Origin: Epilithonimonas mollis | GTDB taxonomy: Bacteria; Bacteroidota; Bacteroidia; Flavobacteriales; Weeksellaceae | Assembly: GCF_900142325.1 (NCBI RefSeq) | Contig: NZ_FRAM01000004.1 | Coordinates: 1 to 64,000 of the forward strand | Reading direction: 5' to 3' | Length of the DNA: 64,000 bases | Shown here: positions 36,138 through 43,517 of the stretch, in pieces | Layout: every line of letters begins with the position of its first letter | How positions within the stretch are numbered: position 1 is the stretch's first letter | Notes under the pieces: generated by a model | The model's input: the letters and a program-made list of their open reading frames with translations, nothing else | What the model was told of the DNA's origin: nothing | The model's database searches: none | Made by a program: the position numbers and the translations under genes

Positions 36138-36902
36138 TTAAGGTGTTCTCTTAAAAAAAGCCACAATCTCTGGGAGAGAACTTTTCGGAAATTCGTGCCC
36201 CGCATTGCTTTGCTGCAGAACAAGTTCGGTACTGTCTTTTCCGGAAAACATGGTTTTGTCGCCATCACTTTTCCCTTGACCAGTGATGCCGAGATTGGTT
36301 TTTACTATAGGAATAGACTGCTGCTGGCTTTGTGGAGAGACAATCCGGTCATTGTTCCCTATATACATCCAGACCGAGAGCGGAACGGCACCCGTGATCA
36401 TATCGCCGCCCTGAGCTGAGGCGGAACAGATGGCCGTGATTTTGTCGCCTCTCGTTTTCCAGAGAACATTCACAAATCTGGCACCGTTGGAATGCCCGAT
36501 CAGATATATTTTCCTGTCATCGATTTTGTAATTCTTATGAATGTCAGAAAAAACTTCGTCAAAAAATTTGATATCTCTGCCATCCAGATCATCGGTGAAG
36601 ATCTGCCAGCCGTTCATTCTGCCATTGGGATCAAGACCGGGAACCGTTCTGCCGGGTAATCCCTGCATGAAAATCACAAGAGCTTCTTTATAATAATTCT
36701 GGACGTCAATTCTTCTGCTTACCAAGCTGGCATTGCCACCATGACCATGAAACACAAAAACCACCGGAACTTTATCCGATTTTAAAGCTGGTTCATAGAT
36801 GATGGCTTTTCTTGAAACGCCGTCGACGGTGTAATTTTTTGTGATCTGGCAAAAAACTGCAATTGACCAAGCCAGACATAAAACAGTGAATAGTTTTTTC
36901 AT
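36138..36902 (-). CDS. Secreted esterase, LpqC / PHB-depolymerase-like
   Basis: 254 residues with a signal peptide (ends VFCQ). It is an alpha/beta hydrolase: VVFVFHGHGG forms the oxyanion loop, YLIGHSNGARFV holds the nucleophile Ser, and the catalytic His is in NAGHEFP. The sequence is in the LpqC/feruloyl-esterase-like group of the polyhydroxybutyrate depolymerase family, which act on extracellular esters or polyesters. The mature protein is likely periplasmic. A lone gene. Confidence 0.83.
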   Translation of the reverse strand: MKKLFTVLCLAWSIAVFCQITKNYTVDGVSRKAIIYEPALKSDKVPVVFVFHGHGGNASLVSRRIDVQNYYKEALVIFMQGLPGRTVPGLDPNGRMNGWQIFTDDLDGRDIKFFDEVFSDIHKNYKIDDRKIYLIGHSNGARFVNVLWKTRGDKITAICSASAQGGDMITGAVPLSVWMYIGNNDRIVSPQSQQQSIPIVKTNLGITGQGKSDGDKTMFSGKDSTELVLQQSNAGHEFPKSSLPEIVAFFKRTP

Positions 36903-36956
36903 GTTAGTAAATTTATGATTTGGATTGGTTTTTACGCAGCAAAGTTAAATCAGGAA

Positions 36957-37619
36957 TCAGGAAATAGCTTCGTTCAGAAACCGGTTGAAGTGATACATTT
37001 CTTTAAATATGTTAACCGTATGTTCTATAAAATGATGGTCCAGAACCTCTTTGTCACTTAAAGGATGGAAGACAGTGAACTGCTTGAATCTGATATAATC
37101 GCCCATCGGATCTTCCTTATCGAAACCTTGCGGGATTTTTACAAGTTTTTCTCCGCGTAGTTCCAGATCATCTTTGAAAGTTTTTTTATTAAGAATATTC
37201 AGAAATTTTTCAGCTTCTACACTAATCTTTTCACGGATTGCTTTCAGATTTTTAGAATCGGTCATATAGACACCGCCTGCAAGAAAAGATTTACGCGGTT
37301 CCAGATGGACATAATAACCCGCATGGTTCAGTGTTTTCGGTCCTTTTTCTACGATTGAAGCACCTATATTCGTTTTATAAGGCGTTTTGTCTTTGGAGAA
37401 TCTTGTGTCCTTATAGATCCTGAAAATACAGTTTTTAGCTTCCAGGCGTTCCACGCTACTATCAAATTCCGAAATGCCGGAAATAATCTCGTTCATTACA
37501 TTTTCTACATTGTCTTTGGCCTGCAGATAGAGATTTTTGTTATCATTAAACCATTCTCTATTATTATTGATTTGCAAAGCCGAGAGAAAGTGGAGCGTAT
37601 CTGGATGGATAGTTTTCAT
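36957..37619 (-). CDS. DUF2461 domain protein
   Basis: 220 residues with the DUF2461 signature: LHFLSALQINNNREWFNDNK at the start, FRIYKDTRFSKDKTPYKTNIGA and YYVHLEPRKSFLAGGVYM. The family is widespread (YfeR-like), with no known activity. It sits between two unrelated genes on the same strand, 37 bp before the T9SS protein terminator. Confidence 0.9.
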   Translation of the reverse strand: MKTIHPDTLHFLSALQINNNREWFNDNKNLYLQAKDNVENVMNEIISGISEFDSSVERLEAKNCIFRIYKDTRFSKDKTPYKTNIGASIVEKGPKTLNHAGYYVHLEPRKSFLAGGVYMTDSKNLKAIREKISVEAEKFLNILNKKTFKDDLELRGEKLVKIPQGFDKEDPMGDYIRFKQFTVFHPLSDKEVLDHHFIEHTVNIFKEMYHFNRFLNEAIS

Positions 37620-37646
37620 TATTTATGATATTTACAATAAAGTTAA

Positions 37647-37673
37647 TAAAAAATCCTGCTTAGTTTGCAGGAT
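37647..37673 (-). terminator. Terminator of the T9SS protein at 37681
   Basis: Stem ATCCTGC/GCAGGAT with a 7-base loop. On the minus strand it is followed by TTTTTTATT. Confidence 0.75.
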
Positions 37674-37680
37674 CGTTAAT

Positions 37681-38598
37681 TTATTGTTTAATGAACTTTG
37701 AATCGTATCGGGTGTTCTTACCGGTTCTGATATTAATGATATAAGTTCCTTTTGACAGGCTTTCCACATTGATTTCTTTCTGAGAAGTAAATGTTCTCAG
37801 TTTTTGACCTGCGATATTATAAACATTGATTTCGCTGATATTCTGATTATCCGGAACATTGATTTTTAATAGATCTCTCACCGGATTCGGGTACAGCTTT
37901 ATGTTTGCTTTGTTGATGTCTGAAACGGCCAATACTTCATCATTGATTTTAATATTGTCAATATAAGCACTTCCTTTAAAATTATCGTGAACAAAATTAA
38001 CTCCTGTGATATTGGTCTGCGAAAAATTAGGGAGAGTATAAATCAGGTTTCCGTCGATATAAAATTTGATATCGTTTTGACTGACAACAGATTTCAGCTT
38101 ATACCATCTGTTGGCTTCCCATGTAAAATTAGCATTTTCATAACCATAATCTGGGTTTTTTACCACTTCAAGATTTCCGGTATAATTGAAAGAATAAATT
38201 GCAACAGGCATAAACTCGTCGGTATCTGCAATCCCAAAAGTTCCGAATTCAAATGTAGAACCATCCAATTCTGTAATATATACATCAAATTCGACGGTGG
38301 TATTTTTAAAGTCATAAGCTCTGTCAAAGGCTTTAGCTGCACCAAAAATCGGCAACCAGCCAAAGTCTTCATTAATATCCACATCAATTTTCAGAGACTG
38401 TGTTCCGGCGGATGCAATCTCATTGGAGATCACTTGATTTTGTATAGGAAGCTCGTCATTGTTCAGTGTGACTTCCCAATTGTTCTGCCCGTTGATACTT
38501 CCCAAGGTGTAAGCTTCTGAACTTTCGAAAGAAATAGACTGCTGTGCTAATGTAAATGTTGAAAAAAAGGATAGAATTAATAAGTATTTACTCTTCAT
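37681..38598 (-). CDS. Secreted concanavalin-like domain protein with T9SS sorting domain
   Basis: 305 residues. A signal peptide ends FTLAQ. The central 200 residues look like a lectin-like or LamG-type beta-sandwich (YDFKNTTVEFDVYITELDGS and NRWYKLKSVVSQNDIKFYI, then INGNLIYT-like turns), which usually binds carbohydrate. The C-terminal 75 residues are a T9SS type A domain (IKLYPNPVRDLLKI). The ligand is unknown. It is probably surface-anchored through the type IX pathway. Confidence 0.75.
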   Translation of the reverse strand: MKSKYLLILSFFSTFTLAQQSISFESSEAYTLGSINGQNNWEVTLNNDELPIQNQVISNEIASAGTQSLKIDVDINEDFGWLPIFGAAKAFDRAYDFKNTTVEFDVYITELDGSTFEFGTFGIADTDEFMPVAIYSFNYTGNLEVVKNPDYGYENANFTWEANRWYKLKSVVSQNDIKFYIDGNLIYTLPNFSQTNITGVNFVHDNFKGSAYIDNIKINDEVLAVSDINKANIKLYPNPVRDLLKINVPDNQNISEINVYNIAGQKLRTFTSQKEINVESLSKGTYIINIRTGKNTRYDSKFIKQ

Positions 38599-38667
38599 AA
38601 ATTAAATTTTTGCCAATGATATGTAAAATAATATTTCAAGTCAAATTTTCGCTAATGATATCTGGAT

Positions 38668-39402
38668 TTAATAGAGCTTTTGATCCGTTTCGCAGTAGAA
38701 ACTCCGGCGTTTGGATTTTCCTGTAATCTTTTTAATCAGCGGCTTTCCACATTTGGGGCAGATTTTTTTTGTGTGGGCGAGCCAGTGCTTTTTGAGAACG
38801 AATTCCCTTTTCCATTTGAGAAAATCGAAACTGTAATTTCTGGCTTCCGAGATCAGATCATTAAGCTTTTTAGCCGGGATATTTCCGATGATACTTTCCG
38901 GCTGTACTTTAATTCTGAAAAGAACCTCATTTTTAATAATATTCCCTACACCCGAAAATATATCCTGATTCATCATCGCATCACAGATCATCATTTTGGG
39001 GTTTTGCTTCAGCTTGGCTTTTGCTTTTTTTGGATTCCAGTTATCACTCATGATATCGGCTTCCCAATCTATGGTGTCTAGAAAATCATTTGCTAAGAGC
39101 TTGACCGAACAGGTAAAAAAGAACGCTTTTCCATTTTTAAAAGTCAGACCTAAACGGAGATTCTTGTCAGGTTTGGTCTGTTCATCAATTTCATAGGAAC
39201 CGAACATCAGAAGATGGACTCTTACATTGATATTATCGAAGATCAGATAGGTTTGTTTGCCGTACAACCGGATCTCACGGAGTATTTTGCCAACAAGCAA
39301 ATCTTTGTCGATCTTGGCATTTCCGACAGAAGCAGTGACTTTTTCTCCGACAAATTTGAGGAGATCTTCTTTCATTAAAACGATTGACGGACCTTCTGGC
39401 AT
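38668..39402 (-). CDS. Formamidopyrimidine-DNA glycosylase / endonuclease VIII family protein
   Basis: 244 residues. It starts MPEGPSIV, so after Met removal Pro is the catalytic N-terminal nucleophile and the next Glu is conserved. Helix-two-turn-helix residues follow in the middle (SGVGNIIKNEVLFR). It excises oxidised bases and nicks DNA. The C-terminal zinc finger has CPKC and FYC, but the fourth ligand position, usually CxxC, reads CETD, with Asp where Cys is expected. Whether it is a relaxed zinc site or a diverged finger cannot be told. Nei-like or Fpg-like specificity is uncertain. Confidence 0.85.
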   Translation of the reverse strand: MPEGPSIVLMKEDLLKFVGEKVTASVGNAKIDKDLLVGKILREIRLYGKQTYLIFDNINVRVHLLMFGSYEIDEQTKPDKNLRLGLTFKNGKAFFFTCSVKLLANDFLDTIDWEADIMSDNWNPKKAKAKLKQNPKMMICDAMMNQDIFSGVGNIIKNEVLFRIKVQPESIIGNIPAKKLNDLISEARNYSFDFLKWKREFVLKKHWLAHTKKICPKCGKPLIKKITGKSKRRSFYCETDQKLY

Positions 39403-39473
39403 TTCGATTTTTTTTACATAAAATCAAATATTATTCCGCTGAAAATAAAATATAGCTTATTTTTGAAGCAATT

Positions 39474-40829
39474 ATGAACTTGAATTCTATTTTCAGCAAT
39501 CAGCGCACGGGAAATAATCCGTACACTAAAGCTTCCAGGACTGATTTTCAGAGAGATTTTGACAGGATTATTTTCTCGTCGGCATTCAGAAGACTGCAGA
39601 ACAAGACTCAGGTTTTTCCGCTTCCCGGAAGTGTTTTTGTACATAACAGACTCACGCATTCTTTAGAAGTTTCTTCTGTAGGCCGGAGTCTGGGAAGCGT
39701 TGTCGGAGAATTCATCCATGATAATTTTAATAATGATCTGACAGAAGACTCCAAAAATTTTTACCTTCACAACCTCGGTAATGTCATCGCTGCAGGCTGT
39801 CTTTGTCATGATGTCGGCAATCCGGCTTTCGGTCACTCCGGTGAAGATGCTATTGCCAGCTACTTTGACAGAAACGAAAGTGACTTGAAATCAAAATTCA
39901 ATGAAAAAGAATGGGCAGATCTGGTAAACTTTGAAGGGAATGCTAATGCAATAAGGGTCCTTGCACAGCAACAGCAAGGTAAAGATGCGGGCGGAATTCA
40001 GCTTACATTTTCTACGTTAGCAAGTATTGCCAAATATCCCTGCGAAGCAATTGCTAAAAAGAAGGGTATAGTTCATCGTAAAAAGTTTGGCTTTTTTCAA
40101 AACGAAAAAGATATTTTTCTCGATATTGCCAAAGGTACGGATATGATTGAGGAAAGTAATGATCCTTATATATTCAGAAGGCACCCGTTTGTATGGCTGG
40201 TGGAAGCGGCGGACGACATCTGTTACAACATCATCGATATGGAAGATGCACACAGGCTGGGAATTGTTTCTACATCAGACTGCAAGAATCTTTTCTTTGA
40301 GCTGATAAAATCTGAAACCAATGATACCGAAAGAGTAGAGCGAAAACTCAGCTCTATCAGCAATGAAAATGAACAGATCTCTTACCTGCGTGCAAAGGCC
40401 ATCAATGCTTTGATCAATAAATCTTTTGAACTTTACAAAAATAATTTTAGCAGCATTATGGAAGGAAATCTTCAAAAAGGTCTTCTGGACATTTACAGAT
40501 CCGGAAATAAAACGCTTCAGGATATAGAAAGCTTTTCCATCGAAAAGATCTATAATCACAAGGCTGTGATAGAAATTGAAAATGCAGGATACAACGTTAT
40601 GTACGAGCTATTGGATCATTTTATTCCCTCTATTTTAAAATCTAATGACGATAGAAAATCGTATGATAAAAAAGGACTGAAGCTTATTCCGAAACAATTT
40701 TTTTATGAAGATGGCACCGACTATCAAAAAGTGCTTGGTGTGATTGATTTTGTTTCCGGGATGACAGACAATTTTGCGACAGATCTTTACAGAAAAATAA
40801 AAGGAATCGATATTGGAATGACTATGTAA
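39474..40829 (+). CDS. dgt: Deoxyguanosinetriphosphate triphosphohydrolase (dGTPase)
   Basis: 451 residues. HD-domain phosphohydrolase: RTDFQRDFDRIIFSSAFRRL and TRLTHSLEVSSVGRS near the start, then CHDVGNPAFGHSGEDA with the metal-binding His-Asp pair, and FVWLVEAADDICYN in the C-terminal half. It removes triphosphate from dGTP (some members other dNTPs), limiting dNTP pools; related enzymes take part in phage defence. Here it stands alone, 72 bp from the divergent glycosylase gene, a possible DNA-maintenance pair. Confidence 0.92.
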   Translation: MNLNSIFSNQRTGNNPYTKASRTDFQRDFDRIIFSSAFRRLQNKTQVFPLPGSVFVHNRLTHSLEVSSVGRSLGSVVGEFIHDNFNNDLTEDSKNFYLHNLGNVIAAGCLCHDVGNPAFGHSGEDAIASYFDRNESDLKSKFNEKEWADLVNFEGNANAIRVLAQQQQGKDAGGIQLTFSTLASIAKYPCEAIAKKKGIVHRKKFGFFQNEKDIFLDIAKGTDMIEESNDPYIFRRHPFVWLVEAADDICYNIIDMEDAHRLGIVSTSDCKNLFFELIKSETNDTERVERKLSSISNENEQISYLRAKAINALINKSFELYKNNFSSIMEGNLQKGLLDIYRSGNKTLQDIESFSIEKIYNHKAVIEIENAGYNVMYELLDHFIPSILKSNDDRKSYDKKGLKLIPKQFFYEDGTDYQKVLGVIDFVSGMTDNFATDLYRKIKGIDIGMTM

Positions 40830-40872
40830 AAATTATATAAACATTTAAAAAAAAACAATAAATTAAACAACT

Positions 40873-41283
40873 ATGAACAAAACAATTATCAGGAAAATCA
40901 CTTTTGGTTTTATTTGTCTGTCTGCTTTGGCAATGTTTGCGATCTCTTGTCGCGATGACAACGAACCTGCGAACCACACTTTGAAATTCGAAATCAAAGG
41001 GAATTACACAGGAAATCTAAAAGCCACGATTACATACGGAAGTATGGACAATGTCAACGCAGAAGCTGAAGATGTGGAAAAACTAACATGGACAAAATCC
41101 GTGGATGTGAAAGGAGAGTATGCCATGGGAATCGGGGCGATGACCTGGGACAAATCCGGCAAAAAAGGTGAAAAAATCACAATCAAAATGTATGTAGACG
41201 GCAAGGAAGTAAAATCTACCACGGCAACAGCAGATAATGATGGCGATATAATGTCTAATCTTATTCAATATTCAGGAAAATAA
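40873..41283 (+). CDS. Lipoprotein with small beta-domain
   Basis: 136 residues. A signal peptide ends at Cys26 (MFAISC), a good lipobox, followed by RDDNE, acidic residues typical of Bacteroidota surface-exposed lipoproteins. The mature 110 residues resemble a small beta-sandwich (HTLKFEIKGNYTGNLKATITYGS), reminiscent of the MmpS/DUF4625-like accessory domain. Function unknown. A terminator follows at once. Confidence 0.7.
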   Translation: MNKTIIRKITFGFICLSALAMFAISCRDDNEPANHTLKFEIKGNYTGNLKATITYGSMDNVNAEAEDVEKLTWTKSVDVKGEYAMGIGAMTWDKSGKKGEKITIKMYVDGKEVKSTTATADNDGDIMSNLIQYSGK

Positions 41284-41285
41284 AT

Positions 41286-41316
41286 AAAAAAGAGGTAACC
41301 AAGTAACCTCTTTTTT
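41286..41316. terminator. Bidirectional terminator between lipoprotein and lipB genes
   Basis: Stem AAAGAGGT/ACCTCTTT flanked by A6 and T7, in the 33-bp gap between convergent genes. Confidence 0.75.
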
Positions 41317-42026
41317 TATATCAGCTCGCAGTCAAAAACATCTGCAAAATGTCTTCTGATCTTTACTTTTATTTCTTCCATATCCACTTCTCTTTCCAGT
41401 TCCCTTTTTAGAGATGTGACTTGTTTATCGGTGATTCCGCAAGGGATGATGTATTCAAAATATTTCATGTCTGTATTGACATTCAGGGCAAATCCATGAA
41501 TTGTCACCCAGCGGGAAGCTTTGACACCCATTGCACAGATTTTTCTGGCATAAGGTTTTCCTACATCCAGCCAGACACCGGTTTCGCCACTGGAGCGTTC
41601 GCCTTTCAGTCCATATTCTGCAATAGTCCGGATAATAACTTCTTCCAGATCCCGCATATATCGGTGGATATCAGTATAAAAATTCTCCAGATCCAACACA
41701 GGATAACCGACGATCTGTCCGAATCCGTGATAGGTAATGTCGCCACCGCGGTTGACTTTAACATAACTTGCGTTGATCTCTTTTAGTTTATTTTCGTTGG
41801 CAAGCAGATTTTCCTCATGTCCGCTTTTTCCTAATGTATAAACATGCGGGTGTTCTACAAAAAGAAGATAATTCTCTGTCGGAATCTGCTTTCCTGGATT
41901 CTCTCGGTTATGGATTTTGATATCCAGATTTTTTTTCAGTAATTCTTCCTGATAATCCCAGGACAGCTGGTAATCTTTAGTTCCCAATTCCTGAAATCTG
42001 ACTTTTTTGTTGATAATAGAATTCAC
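41316..42026 (-). CDS. lipB: Octanoyltransferase (lipoyl synthesis)
   Basis: 236 residues. LipB moves octanoate from acyl carrier protein to lipoyl domains, the first step of lipoic acid synthesis, needed by GcvH and 2-oxoacid dehydrogenases. The RGGDITYHG motif and the catalytic Cys in YIIPCGI, plus a conserved Lys in GVKASRW, are present. The usual HGPGQ reads HGFGQ, a Pro to Phe change in the substrate loop. N-terminal HPHVYTLGKSGHEENLL is typical. Confidence 0.93.
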   Translation of the reverse strand: MNSIINKKVRFQELGTKDYQLSWDYQEELLKKNLDIKIHNRENPGKQIPTENYLLFVEHPHVYTLGKSGHEENLLANENKLKEINASYVKVNRGGDITYHGFGQIVGYPVLDLENFYTDIHRYMRDLEEVIIRTIAEYGLKGERSSGETGVWLDVGKPYARKICAMGVKASRWVTIHGFALNVNTDMKYFEYIIPCGITDKQVTSLKRELEREVDMEEIKVKIRRHFADVFDCELI

Positions 42027-42085
42027 TGTAATTGAATTATTTCTACAAATTTACTCAATATTTACCCAAGTTACAACAAACAAAA

Positions 42086-42103
42086 AACCACCCTAAGGTG
42101 GTT
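42086..42103 (-). terminator. Terminator of the T9SS HmuY-like gene
   Basis: Perfect stem AACCACC/GGTGGTT with loop CTAA. On the minus strand it is followed by TTTTTTG. Confidence 0.75.
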
Positions 42104-42133
42104 CATATAAAGAATAAAATCTGAAAATATGGC

Positions 42134-43420
42134 TTATTTTACAACAAGCTTTTTTGTTTCTGTTTGTCCATCGTAAGATATTTTTACCAGATAGACGCCT
42201 GATGAAAGCCTGTTAAGGTCAACCTCCTTGGCTGAGAATCCTGATTGCTTATCTATTAGACTTTCGTAAACTTTTTTACCCGATAAATCGAAGATTTCAA
42301 CATTTCCGTTTTTAGATCCTGTTTCTTTTATATTAATTAAAATATTGATTTTTTTATCTTCTTTAGTTGGATTGGGATATATACCAAAACTTCCCTTTTT
42401 CCCAAGATCCGTTACAGATAATTCACTTGTTATGTTCTTATATTTAAAATACATATTACCTGTAGATGAGCCGCCGTTTGAGGTAAAATACATTCTGTAA
42501 TAACTATTACCTTCTTTGATGTAGTAGACAACATCATTATAGACACCTGTCGTAGGTTTCCAGCTGTGGCCTATGGTTGTGATATTGTTGGAGTAAGCAG
42601 TCGCAGAAGGCGCTGTGTAAGTGGACGTTGCCTGATTCTCCGGCTGTACTTTTGCTACAGAAACATTTGGTGATTGTATAACCCCGGATAGTCTGTACAT
42701 CATTTGCCCGTTATAGAATGTCCAGTATCTTGTGAACATCAGGTCCCAGTTGGCTTTGGCAGGTTCCAGATTATCAACTTTTGCGCCTGTTGAGAATGAA
42801 AAATAATTGAAGAAAGCATCATCAGAACCATTGGCTATAGTTTTGGTCTGTGTTGCATCCCAGGATGTTCCGTTCCATTTCGCATATTTGAAAGTATAGC
42901 CACCATAATACTCACTGATGAAAAACTTATAATAATCACCGTTTCCATACTCCAGCACGAAGACTACCTTTCCTGTTATTTTGTGAGTGACAATATCATA
43001 AGAACCCCATCCGTAATTGAACTGAGAAGAGGGCAGCAGGGTAGCATTATCAAAAACGCCGTCCTGCAATGCTGTCGTCTGATCCGGATTGTATAATGGT
43101 TCGCCCCAATTAGGTTTGTCTGCCGGTGTGACGGTATCAAATGCTGATGGATTTGCAGAAACCTGATAAACATTCACATTTTTAGCATCATTGATCCTTT
43201 CTCCGAAATCCATTGTAGAATTCCTGTAAAATGCAACATCCCAGCTATTTGCTGGCTGAGAAACGATATTATTTGCAGAGAGATCAAAGAAAACCCTGTT
43301 TTCATATTGCGGACCCATTGTAAGATTGACAGGTGTATAACCCAATTCATCGGTTTGTGATAAGACAGTCTGATTGACAGAAAATGCAAGTAAACTTGCA
43401 AGGAATAGTTTTGTTTTCAT
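42134..43420 (-). CDS. HmuY-like heme-binding protein with T9SS sorting domain
   Basis: 428 residues with a signal peptide (ends TVLSQ). Two HmuY-like repeats are recognised: WDVAFYR near residue 60 and NWDLMFTRYW near 220, with YKFFISEYYGGYTFKYAKW between them. HmuY proteins are heme-binding surface or secreted proteins that pass heme to a TonB receptor. The C-terminal 80 residues are a T9SS type A sorting domain (GSFGIYPNPTKEDKK). A second HmuY-like lipoprotein lies at 45633, so this is the type IX-secreted member. It diverges from hmuR and shares the regulatory palindromes. Confidence 0.72.
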   Translation of the reverse strand: MKTKLFLASLLAFSVNQTVLSQTDELGYTPVNLTMGPQYENRVFFDLSANNIVSQPANSWDVAFYRNSTMDFGERINDAKNVNVYQVSANPSAFDTVTPADKPNWGEPLYNPDQTTALQDGVFDNATLLPSSQFNYGWGSYDIVTHKITGKVVFVLEYGNGDYYKFFISEYYGGYTFKYAKWNGTSWDATQTKTIANGSDDAFFNYFSFSTGAKVDNLEPAKANWDLMFTRYWTFYNGQMMYRLSGVIQSPNVSVAKVQPENQATSTYTAPSATAYSNNITTIGHSWKPTTGVYNDVVYYIKEGNSYYRMYFTSNGGSSTGNMYFKYKNITSELSVTDLGKKGSFGIYPNPTKEDKKINILINIKETGSKNGNVEIFDLSGKKVYESLIDKQSGFSAKEVDLNRLSSGVYLVKISYDGQTETKKLVVK

Positions 43421-43436
43421 AATCGTTAATTATGTT

Positions 43437-43501
43437 ATTTAGAATTATTCTACAAAACTATATAATTATTTTTAATTATTCTAAATAAATATTTATATTT
43501 G
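43437..43501. promoter_or_regulatory. Divergent promoters with Fur-like palindromes (heme locus)
   Basis: The 97-bp gap has a plus-strand -7 box TATATTTG (43494-43501) for hmuR and a minus-strand -7 box TAGTTTTG (43460-43453) for the HmuY-like gene. A perfect palindrome TAGAAT-T-ATTCTA at 43440-43452 overlaps the predicted minus-strand start. A second, imperfect copy (TTTAATTATTCTAAATAAA, 43471-43489) overlaps the plus-strand promoter. The 6-1-6 symmetry and the adjacent iron/heme genes suggest a Fur-type operator. Confidence 0.55.
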
Positions 43502-43517
43502 TCACAAATTATTTCCA

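Noticed and set aside
39474-40829. dGTPase as part of an anti-phage system
   Set aside because: Some dGTPases defend against phage, but here there are no defence genes nearby and the protein looks like the housekeeping type.
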